From Syncephalis fuscata (lineage: Eukaryota; Zoopagomycota; Zoopagomycetes; Zoopagales; Piptocephalidaceae): DNA of 64,000 nt. Below are positions 1-16,290 of the stretch, in pieces. Numbering within the stretch: position 1 is the first letter of the stretch; each line of letters begins with the position of its first letter. The notes beneath the pieces were generated by a model, which worked only from the letters and a program-made list of their open reading frames with translations, made no database searches and had not been told where the DNA came from. Made by a program: the position numbers and the translations under genes. The stretch covers positions 496,001-560,000 of the forward strand of contig JAHLTZ010000007.1 of NCBI GenBank assembly GCA_025786725.1. Reading direction: 5' to 3'.

Positions 1-46
1 TATTCAGCAACACGTCATGATTACCGCAAATTAACATATAACTTAC

Positions 47-733
47 GGCAGGCATATTTGACTCAAATCGCATCCATTTATTATCTCCAGGTGATATAAC
101 TATTAGCAATGATTTATTTTATTGTTATTACTATCCATCAATATACAATTATCTATCTTATACTGTTGCTCTTTACCTGCTTCTGACATAACTGGTAGAC
201 GTATTCGTTGTCCCGTTTGTTTATCAAGTAATAAACCAAATTTTGCTTCAATCTATTATCATGGTTGGGCAATTGATAGTATACAATAGACTGCTGCTTA
301 CCTCGAGGTGAGGCCGTGTAATATAGCGGGCTAGAAACTCGGACACTGCGTGCAGTGTATCGTCGAAGGGACGCGTACCAAATAGTGTAGGCTCCAATAC
401 AGGTGCAAGTGCCGAGTTTGCCCCTTGTTCGCGCGCACGCTTAACTTCAACAGCTTCTGGCTTATGAGTACCGGCTGGAGGAGGGAATGCACTAGCATTC
501 GGTACAGTCGCGTCTGCTTCAGTAGATGACCGTGTCCCTGAGCGCTGATTCTCATCGGCTGTAGCACTAGTGGATGTTGCTAATGACCGTTTTGAGCTAT
601 GACGCGCCGTCGCGTTTAATTCATCGTCCGCTGCATCCCCAACCTCTGAGCGCGACCGTTTATGCGAAGAAGAGTCGTTACTCTTTGTATCTTCCTCATT
701 ACTCGTTGCTGTTGGTAATGTCAAATCTGACAT
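47..733 (-). CDS. CET1: mRNA 5'-triphosphatase (capping enzyme beta subunit), N-terminal part
   Basis: This is the fungal metal-dependent RNA triphosphatase that removes the gamma phosphate from nascent mRNA before GMP capping in the nucleus. The first exon (733-302) encodes a low-complexity Ser/Thr/Glu-rich leader of about 120 residues, then a run ending in ITRPHLE. After a 49-nt intron (253-301, GTAAGC to TAG) exon 2 (252-177) reads IEAKFGLLLDKQTGQRIRLP, which carries the glutamates of the tunnel motif of this family. Exon 3 (99-47) continues with a WMRFES segment, also typical of Cet1. A GTAAGT donor at 46-41 shows that the gene runs on past the left edge, so the catalytic C-terminal half is missing here. 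The start is the ATG at 733. The leader is poorly conserved in the family, as expected for a linker. Identification rests on the tunnel motif. Confidence 0.85.
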
Positions 734-847
734 GGTATAAAATTAAAGTGTATTAATTAAATGTTAATTATATCAATTTGGTTTTAATAGTATTATTTAT
801 TGTCATCATCATCGTTATAATCATCGTTCATGTCATTTAGTTATCTT

Positions 848-3670
848 TTATCCTTCTACTTCATAAGCATTTGCCTTATGTTTAGGAATAAAGTGAAAGT
901 CACTCGGTGCAGGACCCAAAAACATTTCACTAATAAAAGATTAATTAAACAATTATAAATATTAACTAGTTGTATTACCTAATCTTGACCCAGTCGCTGG
1001 CCCGCTCACTAGCCAATAACGTTTCCATCTCATTTCTTCCCTTAAATGACGGTGGTCTTTCATTGATACGCTGGGGCAATACTTCAAGTAATCCAACTGG
1101 GATATAACTGGATAGATAACCATTAATAACCAGCCATGACTGTTAGTGATCAACTTACCGATGAAGGAAAGATTGCCATTCACATAGGAAACGGCGTGTT
1201 TGATTTACGCCCTATTCGTTAAACAGATAATATTAATTAATCAACTCAATAAACAACTCATTGATTATTTACCTGAGTATCGGATCCCCAATGTTCTAGG
1301 CCGTAGTTGCAGAAATCTTTCATAATATCAAGACGTTCAGTAGCAGAAATATCCCAATGGCGGCGTGTTTTAATTTCGTCAAATAGCCATGGCTTAATCT
1401 AATTAACAATAGTTAATAAAGTTAATGATCTACTTTGTGTGCATGTGTATCTATTTACCAAAGCACCTCTAAATAGCAATAATAGTGATAATAATAATGA
1501 TAACAATAATACATTAATTAGTTAATTAATAGTATATAAACTTGTAATGACCTACCTTCCAATCATAATACCGTCAACTTTATCTTCTTCTATATGATTG
1601 TAGTATTCTTCATAGGAAAGAACATCGCCATTACCAAAGAATTGCATGCCATTACGCAATCCACTACATTCCTTAATATAGTTCCAATCAGCTCGACGAG
1701 TGTATCGTTGTTGACGAGATCTGCCATGTAACTAAATTGTACATTAGTATAGTTACAATGAACAAATGAATAACCACTTACCGTGCCTAAAGCACATCCC
1801 TATTATATATCATTATTATTATTATTGATTAATAAAGACATTCATTATTATATATTAACCAACTTACCCATGCATCAAATCGTGGTACAAGTTTATGAGC
1901 CAAACTTTTATTGTCCCATACGCCCGTACGGAATTTGATAGTTAGTGGACAGCTTAGCACCTATATGAACATATACATATCAATATATAGATAGTATTTA
2001 GCAGTCAATTAATAAATAATTGATACTTACCTGATCCATACCGCGTACAATACGACCTAGTTTTCCTGCTGATTCCATAAGACCGCTACCTGCTCCCTAA
2101 TATTACATTTATAACGATCATCACTTAGTAAAAGCTGTTTAACCTATTGTAGCATGCCTCTACTTACTTGTTTATAGACCATTTCCATAGGACAACCCAA
2201 ATTGATATCAACGAAATCCACATCCAATTCACTCTCAATAACCTCAGCCAATCGAATAAGAGGATCTGGCCGGTTACCACACACTTGTACACCGAATATA
2301 TCTTCACTGGCGTGTCGCTTTGTCAAAGCCCATTCTGTACGTTGACCCTACATAACCATATACCATTAATAGATATTGTTATGTTAAATACCCCTCTCAC
2401 TTACTTGAAGTAAATTGGTGGCCATCGCCATTTCACCACATGTAATATCCACGCCAAATCGTTTGCAAATACGACGGAATGGTAGATTGCCCACTGTAGT
2501 CAATGGAGCCAAATAAGTCTTGCCACTAAAGTCAAGTGTACGTTTTTCAACCAAACGCAATGGTACATCAGGTCCCATATCACCAACAGTTACTGAGTCA
2601 TCAGCATCATTTACTGGCACACTAGTATCTACTGGTACAGACTCTAATGCTGATGATGCTGTCTCGTCTCTTGTTTGATAAGTAGATTCAGTAGCAATCT
2701 TGTCAATGGTAGTTGGAGCGGTATTCTTGGCTATTTCTTTCATTTGTTCTTCCAAAATCCTTTTTGAATTGGGTAATGGATACTAAACTGATATAAGTAA
2801 TTAATAAATGATGATATATTAAACTCACCTTGCTTGTACGTAATTGTTTCATTGTATCAAATCCAATACCATTTTTTATGGGTGGTTCTGGATTAGCCAT
2901 TTTCTAATACAATAGACATGATTAATAAATACAAAATTTTCTAGAATATTGCATACTTCTTCATTAACAATTTGTTCACCGTCTTCTTTGCTATGAGCAC
3001 CGGCAAAACGGCACCGAATACCAAACCGACACCTTATTCATATGATTAATAACAACTCTTTCCGCCAATATGTTATCTTACTTTCCAAATAGATCAAAAT
3101 TAACACAACGATCTCCAATATCGGCGCCTTTCTTTGCCATATATTCTTTAATATCGTGACTGAACTTGCAACTATTAAATGATAACAGTATTAAATCTAA
3201 TACTGCCACTCTATAATATATTCACTTACTGGTCACCCATAGTACATTGCGAATTATTGCCAATAAATTTGCACAGCTATTTAAATAGAATGAGTACTCT
3301 ATAATAATACTCTATATATTCATAATCGCGCTACCTGAAATGAATCACTACTATGAGCTTTGGTTCGTGATTTCATCTGTCCACGTTCACGTTTGCGCTT
3401 CTTGCCTCCACCTTGAGACTCATTCCTTCCACGACTATCTTCTTCTGCTCCCTCTACTGTTGATTCGGGCACATTCTCTGCCGATGGTTTTGATACCTTA
3501 TTATTATCGGTAACAGCTACTTCACTGACTGGGTCATACAAAAGATACCTAAATAATAGGGCTTAACACTTTGATATCCCGTATTCGTCTACTTACTCCT
3601 TCTTAATAGGCGCTACGCCAGTACGACGCTCCGATTGGCGTGTATTCTCCACTATAGCCTCTGAAGTCAT
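848..3670 (-). CDS. DUS3: tRNA-dihydrouridine(47) synthase
   Basis: This flavoenzyme reduces uridine 47 of cytoplasmic tRNAs to dihydrouridine. The gene is split into about fifteen short exons. Near the N-terminus (about 3250-2960) lie two CCCH zinc fingers, visible as [15 protein letters not shown] and later [10 protein letters not shown], which mark Dus3 among the dihydrouridine synthases. The FMN-binding TIM barrel follows with [20 protein letters not shown] and [12 protein letters not shown] (about 2520-2400), then [10 protein letters not shown] (about 2240-2180) and [10 protein letters not shown] (about 1740-1700). The C-terminus reads [17 protein letters not shown] before TAA at 850-848. 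The start is the ATG at 3670 ([16 protein letters not shown]). One exon, 1782-1799, is only 18 nt and is needed to join DAW to LHGRS in frame. The gene is divergent from INO80 and its stop lies 114 bp from the start of the capping gene. Confidence 0.92.
1782..1799 (-). other. 18-nt exon of DUS3
   Basis: On the minus strand a TAG acceptor (complement of 1800-1802) and a GTAAGT donor (complement of 1776-1781) enclose 18 nt that encode GCALGT. Including it joins DAW to [10 protein letters not shown], which is the expected Dus3 order. It shows independently that this genome splices very small in-frame exons in a conserved gene. Confidence 0.75.
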
Positions 3671-4108
3671 AATAGTTGTTTTAAAGAAAAAATAAAAGAG
3701 ATATCAAAGGATTGATTTGAACCAATCCATATCCGCTAAGTGTCTGGATCCAAGTCAGAACAGGGGGTGTAAATCATTGGTACTATAGTCAATAGACACA
3801 CGAACAATGTACAAATAATACGCCACAGTATAATTGATTATGTACTTTTATAGAAAGTGATATACCACAGTGAATATTTCAGTTCTCATATTATATACAC
3901 ACACCCATCCACCCATTCACCCATAAACATGCTTATCTATAAATAAAAAACATAATAGTTTTTATAGTGGTCATCGTTGTCGTGCTTATTGTGATATCTC
4001 TTGCTGTTTCCTTATTGTTACTATCTTGTTTTATTTGCCTACAGACACAAACTACCGTGACAACATCCCACGACAGCCTATAGTTACCGTTTGTATAGTC
4101 GCGCCACA
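3671..4108. promoter_or_regulatory. divergent promoter region DUS3 / INO80
   Basis: These 438 bases separate the start codons of two divergent genes and must hold both promoters. The only clear structure is a short inverted repeat (GGATTG at 3709-3714 and CAATCC at 3723-3728). I see no convincing TATA box. Confidence 0.5.
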
Positions 4109-8661
<4,553 letters not shown>

Positions 8662-8969
8662 TTAAATGACGTTGTTTTGTTAATAGAACATTAAAAACGA
8701 TAAATCGATGCAGTTTATTATTGTCGATATACTCTTTTTCTTTAAATAAATGCAATAAAATAGTTTATAATCTGTTTATATTTAAATGTCAAGTAAATAG
8801 TTCAAGTTAATATACGAGTCTTTTAACTAAAACATTTATATTTAACATAAATATATTACATGCTTGATTGACCAATATTTTTATTTATTTCATATTTATA
8901 CTGAACACTTAAAGTACTGATTTATGCTATACCTTTTTTATATCTATGATAAAACAGCTGCTTATTCAT
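8662..8969. other. convergent 3' intergenic region
   Basis: This AT-rich stretch lies between the 3' ends of the INO80 and P450 genes. It contains several AATAAA-like sequences on the plus strand (for example near 8744-8760) that could serve polyadenylation. I see no further gene in it. Confidence 0.4.
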
Positions 8970-10855
8970 CTATAATGGCGTGGCAGCCATCCAATAACAA
9001 GCGGTTCTTGAAGTAATACCACACAATTCAATATCATCATTATGCAGTTCAATGGGAATTTTATCTAAACGGAAATAAAAGGTGACAACAGCTAGAAATA
9101 GCTTTAGTTGAGCCATCGCTTGTCGCTGACCAAAGCACTGTCGATCGCCACCACCTGTAATTGTATATTATTAATATATTGAATTGCTAAATGGCAACCA
9201 GTATTTAAACTTACCAAATTGATAGGAGGCGTGCATGTAAGATTGGCGCGTTTCAGGTGTAATATTAAGCCAACGCTCTGGTCGGAATTCATTGGCATCA
9301 GGTCCCCAAATACGTGGATCGCGTTGTATGACGGCAATTGGGAAAAAGATATTTGCCTTGGCAGGGATTACAAAATCACCCGTATCAATGGGACGGGCTG
9401 AAGTGCGAGTGAAAGCTGGCGCTACACACGCCAAACGCATGCATTCCCGGTAGACGGCTTCGAGATAGGGTGCGGCTGTTGGTTGCATTTGATCAAATGT
9501 AATATATGGATCGCTGCCACCAGTCAGTCCAATAATTTCTGAGCGCAATCGCTGCTGAACTTGATGTTCGCCAGCCAAGAAATAAAGCATCCACTAATAA
9601 TATAGCCTGTTTAATGGCAATAATAAATAAACTAATACTACTTACACCTTGCGATGATGTGCTTGTCTCTACACCGGCCAACATAAATAGAAGAATCTCA
9701 TCGCATATTTCTTTATGGGTAAATGATTCGTCACTATCAAGCAATAATGCGGCAAGATTAGCCCGTTTAAATGCCTCCGATGTTGACAGTTCGTCATGAT
9801 CTATATTGATATTAAGTGCTAATTGACATTGAATATGCTCTTGGTGCAGCAAATCAACCTCCTTGGCAATAATGTCCAATGATTGACCGACCTGTCTTGA
9901 ATGACCAAATAGTCGAGTACGTAACGTTAACGAGATGGCTTCTTTGCCATTAGCATCACCTAGTACTCGAATAGCTTGTACAAGTTGTTGAATTCGTTTG
10001 ACTTGTTGTATATCCATTTGATGATCATCATCATTTAACAAAGCTTTATCATTATTATTATTATTGTCATCATCATCTAATAGTACTACATTGCGTCCAA
10101 ATAAAAAGCGTGTTGATAATTCAAAACCAAGACAGTCCAGATCATGTCGAAAGTCATAAGGAGAGCCATTTAGACGAGACGACCATCGTTTGACGAGTCG
10201 TTTCATGCTTTCTGCCATAAACGGGAATCCATCGCGTATACGACTATTGGCCATGACTGGTCGTAATGCGCGAATATGTCGTTTGTGTTCGTTGCCTATA
10301 ATAGAATACTATATTTAATTTAAATAAACTTATTGTTTCAATTATAATTACCGGTTAGTGCAACAAGCCCGTTGGGCATAAGCGAGGAAAATATAGAAAT
10401 GGTCCAAGAATTTTGTGTTAAGGCGCTGCGCTATTATTTACACTATGTCAGCTATTGCTAGTCTGTTTGTTACTCCATACACATACGTCTTTTATCAAAA
10501 GCTGTCGAATCAGTCTAATATCAGAAATAATAAAAACGCGCTGAAATCCAATAAAAATTTCATAAATATCGCCATATCTATCGTTTAACGCTTGAAATGC
10601 TCGATGAAGTGAGCCATACGAAAGTATGGTGTTACGGATATTGCCAAATATCAACTCAGGCTGCGGTCCTGGAAATCCTATAAACGAATGTTAGATAGGT
10701 TAGAATAAATAACACAAAAGGCAATTTACCCGATAGCTTGGTAAACCACCACTGCCGGATACAAGCACAGACTAGCCACAAGATGACACCAAACACTATA
10801 ATGTATTCCAGACTTAGTAAAAGTCTGTTTACGAACACTAAATTTAAAAACATTA
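8970..10855 (-). CDS. cytochrome P450 monooxygenase
   Basis: This is a heme-thiolate monooxygenase anchored in the ER membrane. The N-terminus from the ATG at 10855 has one hydrophobic anchor (YIIVFGVILWLVCACI), then a PGPQPELIFGN-like hinge. Helix C reads GNEHKRHIRALRPVM (about 10300-10250). The oxygen-binding helix I reads LLFMLAGVETSTSSQG (about 9695-9645), the ExxR of helix K is ECMR (about 9450), and the PERW region is NEFRPERWL (about 9275). The cysteine-ligand loop is split by an intron and reads FGGGDRQCFGQRQAM when joined (about 9210-9110). The stop is at 8972-8970. Four or five introns are present, including 9600-9655 and one near 10440-10490. The substrate cannot be told. The His-Lys-rich tract near 10070-10020 (poly-Asn/Asp) is an unusual low-complexity insert between helices. 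Confidence 0.9.
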
Positions 10856-12116
10856 CAAAAACTGTATGTGTAAAATTGAAGCCAAGAAAAACGATAGTAG
10901 GGCATGTATACAATTAAATAATACAGTGTGTTTAAATAAGCAGTGCCAAGTTGAAATGAATAGCCAGCATGTGAAAAAGTGGCATCAGTTAATTGAGGAT
11001 TTACTTTCAAGTTATGTTTCAACACTGCATGCATTAAATTGCGTTTATTCGATCGTTTACTTCAAATTTATTCTCAAAGGCCAAGGATTTTACGATTTTA
11101 AAAGTCTTAGCATGTGAATTGTGAATGCTCCAAAGAAAAGAATAAGTTTATAGCAATTACTATTACTGTATTGGCAAATAATACAATTTGTAAAAGCTTT
11201 ATTATTTTCAATAACTCACAATGAATTTAAGAATAAATATATTGTTTACCAAACAGTTTAACATTTCTCAGTTGCACATATTAATTTTCTAAAATATTAG
11301 GATGGTAAAGTTGTTTAGACGCTATGCTTGCATGGTAGAAATTGATATGGATCGCCGACATTAGGAATAAAATGCTGCCAATTGTATTTCATTGTATGAT
11401 TTTACTATAACAAATTAGTTTTGTTTAAATTAATAATGTATAAATTGGTAGTAATACTACAGTAGCAAGTTTTATATTAGCAAATGCGATTAATAGTGTT
11501 TGCTTATTAATGTTTAGATTATTTACAAATCAAGTGTATTATAATTAAAGATAATAAATCAATTAGTAGCCGTTGAAGCAATTCATTGTGGGAATATAGT
11601 GGAATGCTTCATGCATAAGTTATTTCCCAGACCTTTTCTTGTTATTAATTATGCTTGTTACAACTTGGAATGGGGAAACAAGTTGTTGTGGCAGACAAGT
11701 AAAACCTATCAAGGGAAAATAAAGACAATGGCGTTCAGTATTGTGGCGAGCATCAGCGATACAACCAATTTATTAGTAGATATAGCCATAGAATATATTA
11801 TCAGTAAAATAATAAGTATAATAAAACAGATAACAAGTGGTAAAAACAGGTAGCTTTAGAACATATTACTAATAGAACAATGGCAGCATTAAGAAAAAGA
11901 GTATTTTGAATGTGTCATTATTTAAAAATTATTATCGCGTAACGCTTCCAGGCTAGTCCACATAAAAATGTGAAACATTAACGCATCTAAGAAGGTAAAA
12001 TGATGACCAAATAATTTATACAAATAAAATACATATGTTCTAATAAGCTTGAATTCATTACATTTGCGCACGCTTTATTTGATTTTTTATTATTGATTAT
12101 AACTATAGTTGCTGTA
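10856..12116. other. intergenic region with no supported gene
   Basis: This 1.26 kb separates the P450 start from the start of the SR-rich gene, so it holds two divergent promoters. It is AT-rich. An open frame of 84 codons at 11599-11853 has no recognisable domain and I do not call it a gene. No RNA gene was seen. Confidence 0.4.
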
Positions 12117-13307
12117 ATGCCAAATCACTCAAGAAGTCGCTCTCCTGACCGTTCGGCTCATCGGAGACAGCACTGTCGTGACCGTAGCCGAAGTCCGCAT
12201 ACGACGGAACGACGACGTCAAAGTCATCGCAGCCGTAGTCGTAGTGCTGAGCGATCCCGACATCGTGAAAGCTATAGTCGGCGTGCTCGTAGTCCAGATA
12301 TTGAGCGTTCTCGCGCACAATCTCGTAGCCAGTATCATTCCTCAAATACTATCTCTGGTAAGTAATGCCTAAACAATAGCACTATTAGCTATCGCGTTTT
12401 GATTTATACGAACATTGCTAACATTCCTATCGAATAATTGGCTGCGTTTATGCTTGCCGCCAATACCTGTTGATATACTGCACTGCGGTGCGGTCTTTAT
12501 GAACACGCCGATCAATGTGCTGCTACATGCCCATTGTCTTTTGAACGTTGGCGTTGATATTGCTTAAATATGTTTTTATTATTATACTGGATGCTACTCT
12601 GTAAGATAAAGATAAAGATAAAGATAGTTACAAGCAACAGCAGCGCCACTCTTCGCGCGAACGCAGTGACGATAAACAAAGTAGTAGACGCAAAGAACGT
12701 TTACATAAATATTCTGATGACAAGCAGTCAAAATCGCATCGTTGTTCTAGTAGCCGAAAGAACAGCAAGTACTCCAGCGATGACGAGTTAGACTATACAA
12801 GCGATTCATCGTCTGTTACTTCAGCCAGCTCCAAAGGTAAATGCTATTTTTGTGAATATCATAATAATTTATCAATTAAATGGAGCAGAGTCACGTAAAA
12901 AAACAAAAGATAGTAAGCGCCACCATCGTCGTCATCACGAGAAAAAACGTAGCAAATCACATAAACGTTCGGTAAGTATTATTTTCTATTTCAAGCTTAA
13001 TTATAAATATTTCTTAGAAAAAATCCAAGAAATCCAAGCACATTAGCTCTGTAAGTTACTCGATAAAACAAACAAAAATCTATTAATTACAAATGAATGT
13101 GCTACAGAGCTCAAGTGAGTCCGATTCAGATGCACCACGTAGTGCTATTACCGGCAAAAGAGTAGGTGGAATCAAAGTTTACCTTTCTAGCAACACCAAC
13201 CATTATCATTTTAGATAAAACTCAAAGTACGCAAGACGACAGACGATAAGAACCGTGATCAAAACCGCGACGAATTATTGCAATTTTTGAACTCAACATA
13301 CAGCTAA
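12117..13307 (+). CDS. Ser/Arg-rich nuclear protein (SR-like, no RRM)
   Basis: The predicted product starts MPNHSRSRSPDRSAHRR at the ATG at 12117 and consists mainly of RS, SR and HR repeats, followed by Ser/Asp-rich and Lys/His-rich stretches (KRHHRRHHEKKRSKSHKRS, about 12920-12970). It ends with a short non-repetitive tail (KIKLKVRKTTDDKNRDQ, then DELLQFLNSTYS) before TAA at 13305-13307. Five introns fit the frame, including a long first one (about 12358-12604). RS-rich proteins usually act in pre-mRNA splicing or mRNA export in nuclear speckles. No RNA-recognition motif is visible, so this is not a classical SR factor. The tail looks conserved but I cannot assign it to a family. It could be a spliceosome-associated protein; that is inference from composition only. 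Confidence 0.7.
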
Positions 13308-13759
13308 ATATAAAAGCAATTATCTTATAGCAATATAGCAAACAATAATATCTAATGATTTAAAGTAATCTAGAAAATCAGACTAGTAAAATGCATTTGA
13401 CATTCAGATAATATTCTTTATTCAAGATTGATGCAATAAACTATTATAAAGACCAAAAGTTATCTAAACCATCAATGTAGTGTAATTTCATGTCCAATAC
13501 ATTTTCATGTTACTCATTAAAGCTGAATTAAACAATAACTTTAGTATCATGGCTTATCACTTGTTTATTATGTTGTTAAACAGTTAATTTAATTCTAAAT
13601 ATATTCTGCTAATGTGTAGATTTGTACGCATAATAAAATCAATAAGCTACACTGCCTTTAACGGCTGAATATGTTTTAAGTGCTTTATCTGTATTGTTAT
13701 TGAATTATTAGTAAATTAGAAATTTTCTACATTATTTATAAATTATTGTTGCCATCATT
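13308..13759. other. intergenic region with no supported gene
   Basis: AT-rich sequence between the SR-rich gene and the receptor pseudogene. I see no open frame with protein-like composition and no RNA gene. Confidence 0.4.
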
Positions 13760-14718
13760 ATTACACTGGTGATCTGGGATTACAGTTTTATGATCCGGCA
13801 GTATGCTACATTGTTGTCATACGTTTTGTGTGCCATTGCGATGGTATACCAAAGTTGTTGAAGTAAGCAGTCTAATATTCGAATATTGTAAATGCATCGA
13901 TTTCGTATTGACAATTACTTACCAGTCTATTGTGAAAAACATATCTGAATAGCTGCCACCTGCTTCTTATAATAAACATATTACACATGCAATATTGATT
14001 AGCATTACCAAGCACATTATTTGGACACCTTCTCGTGTCAGTTGTTTCCATGTTTTAAATCCCAATGACTTGTATTGCTTATAAGCCACAGAGCTGAATA
14101 TGGCTGAAAATAATATATTGATAGGTATAATGACACTGAGCTAATATGTAGGTATATAAACGGAATAGTGGGCAACACAGAACCCACTTATTTCTGTACT
14201 CACGTAAGATGTTATGAATATAGGCATAAAAGTTAGCTGTGGCAGCATAAACAAAGAGCCGATGACCAGAACCCATCTTTTCTTCAAAAGAATTAAATAT
14301 GCTTTTTATAATATGATTGCGCCGTTGCAAATGCTTGAAAATGAGGCTGTGCTGAGAGCATATCACATGCAATTCGACAATTTGAATGATTAAAAATATA
14401 TAGGATTAAATCTATCAGTATTCCTACACCAAAAAAGGACGGTATTAAGCAACACCATTTGGAAAGAAATTATAACCGATTTATAACCATTTTAAGCGCT
14501 ATTACAAGATTTTGCGCAAATATAGCGGCTATAATTATATATAAAAAATGATTGTACATATATAGTTAACAGTTGAGCTTGGATTTCATGTAAATAATCT
14601 GGTTTTGCCATTATAAATTCATACACGTCAGTTCGCCGCTTGGATGGAGCCGAATATCCCAGAATTGTTTAGCATTTTCTTTCCAATTAGCATATTGATA
14701 TCCGATGGTTTTATTCAT
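13760..14718 (-). pseudogene. decayed tandem copy of the 7TM receptor-like gene
   Basis: The minus strand matches the intact gene at 15319-16290 along its whole length. The copy begins MNKTIGYQYANWKENA at 14718 and keeps HPSGELT where the intact gene has HPSGEMT. It then loses one base, so that VYEF continues in another frame (about 14654). Further on VAYKQYKSLGFKTWKQLTRE is recognisable (about 14085-14030), then an in-frame TAA interrupts CVICLL and EAGGSYSDMFF (about 13970). The C-terminal part (TSTTLVYH, about 13840) is also recognisable. A frameshift, at least one nonsense codon and several weakly alignable stretches show that it is dead. The shared order and the 0.6 kb gap to the intact copy point to a tandem duplication. 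Confidence 0.8.
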
Positions 14719-15318
14719 ATTTGCGTTTTACTAAACACTATAATAACTTTAAAAATGCCAATGAGATAATTAATGTAGAAAAAACCGATAGAACTTGGCT
14801 TAATATCACTTGAGACGACAGTGTTAAAGTATTGTGTCAACTTTGTGGGCAGCTAGGGGCGACTAATTAGGTATAGCTTGGTAAATTGGTTTTGTGGCCC
14901 TACAAGTATTTACAATAGCTTACAATAATCTAGACTCTTATCTTTATAGATATATACTATGCTTAATAACAATGTAAACTATTTAAAGTAGATTCAATGA
15001 AACTGATTACTTAGCTGATATTTATAAATGCTATAATGCAACAAACAATCAATTCTGTAATCAAGATTTTTTGCATAATATTACTAATAATAAAATTAGA
15101 CAATCGATTTATTGCCATTTTTATTACTTATTTTTGACATACATGTATACTGCATTGGCCAACGCAGGTATTCATAGACATTGCGAATAGAAGTGACTGA
15201 CCATTCATTTAATTATTGGTCGTTTTTCAAACGTTATTTATTGTATTACTATGGGAATACTGTCAATTTACGAAAAATCATAGTTATACATGTTATTTTA
15301 AAAAATTGTTGATCCTCG
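14719..15318. other. intergenic spacer between the receptor-like gene and its dead copy
   Basis: About 600 bases of AT-rich sequence. It would hold the promoter remnant of the dead copy and the 3' end of the intact gene. No other feature was seen. Confidence 0.4.
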
Positions 15319-16290
15319 CTACATGATATTAATGGCCAAAAGACTGGATTTTTCATTCTCATTTGCGCAATGTGGTGTTACTGTACGTTTTTTTACATTC
15401 TCGCAGTGATATATCAAAATTGTTGAAGTAGACAACCTAGTATTTAATATTATAAATATTGCTATTGTTATATGTGTGATTACCCACCATTCTGCCATAA
15501 AGAACATATCGGAATAATAGCCGCCTACTTTGAATAATATGCATGTTACGCATATAACGTTGATAATTACTACCAGACCCATTGTTTGAATGCCTTCGCG
15601 TGCCAGTCGTTTTAGTGCTTCAGATCCAAACAATTTGTATTGTTTATAAGCCACGTAGCTAAATATTACCGAAAACAGCACATTGACAGGTATAATGAGG
15701 CTGAACCAGTACAACGGCACGAACTGAGAGTAATGGACGGCGCATGCGCCTTTTTCTTCTATTGTCACATAGGATGTTGCTATAAATATGGGTATAAATG
15801 CCAATTGGAATACCATGAACAGAATACCAACAATCAAAACCCATAGCTTGTTTAGCAAAATGATATAGGCTTTTTGCACTATAATTATACTGTTACTTGC
15901 ACCTGAAGCCGATGCAGCAAGTATAAAGTACCAGATTGAAGGCCTACAGCCTATCTTATTAAAGATATACAATAATAGGCAAATGGCCAGTCCTACTCCA
16001 AAAAGAGACGGAATTAGACATGACCACCCAGCAATAATATAGGGCCGCCGTATAGTCATTCTGACTGATGCTATAAGATTTCGTAGAAATATAATGGATG
16101 TAATCGTACTACCGATGATCTGCAGATGACTGCCTGATAGTCGGAGCCGAGCAAGATTCATGTCGCCAGGTATTTCCGTCACAAATTCATACATGGTCAT
16201 TTCGCCACTGGGATGAAGCGGAATCCCCCACAGATACGCGGCATTATCTTTCCAGCTATCATTGTGGTTTCCGGTTTGGTTAAAACTCAT
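15319..16290 (-). CDS. seven-transmembrane receptor-like protein
   Basis: This intronless gene encodes about 323 residues with seven predicted membrane spans. Examples are IIAGWSCLIPSLFGVGLAI (near residue 95), LWVLIVGILFMVFQLAFIPI (near 150), LIIPVNVLFSVIFSYVAY (near 205) and VITHITIAIFIILNTRL (near 275). The outside N-terminus carries NQTG and other possible N-glycosylation sites. A charged loop, KQYKLFGSEALKRLAREG, lies between spans 5 and 6. The ATG at 16290 (MSFNQTGNHNDSWKDN) is preferred; an upstream in-frame GTG is unlikely. The topology suggests a lineage-specific G-protein-coupled receptor, but I recognise no family signature, so a ligand or G-protein partner cannot be given. A dead tandem copy lies downstream. 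Confidence 0.72.
   Translation of the reverse strand: MSFNQTGNHNDSWKDNAAYLWGIPLHPSGEMTMYEFVTEIPGDMNLARLRLSGSHLQIIGSTITSIIFLRNLIASVRMTIRRPYIIAGWSCLIPSLFGVGLAICLLLYIFNKIGCRPSIWYFILAASASGASNSIIIVQKAYIILLNKLWVLIVGILFMVFQLAFIPIFIATSYVTIEEKGACAVHYSQFVPLYWFSLIIPVNVLFSVIFSYVAYKQYKLFGSEALKRLAREGIQTMGLVVIINVICVTCILFKVGGYYSDMFFMAEWWVITHITIAIFIILNTRLSTSTILIYHCENVKKRTVTPHCANENEKSSLLAINIM

Noticed and set aside
3705-3786. Possible tRNA on the minus strand (GGTTCAAATC box B-like)
   Set aside because: The arm has an 8-nt loop and no matching acceptor, D or anticodon arms could be folded. It is only a short inverted repeat.
11599-11853. 84-codon open frame as a gene
   Set aside because: No recognisable domain, no promoter-like context and ordinary length for AT-rich DNA in this window.
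12103-12372. Antisense and alternative frames over the SR-rich gene
   Set aside because: The repetitive RS coding sequence opens other frames; the products are low-complexity and lack support.
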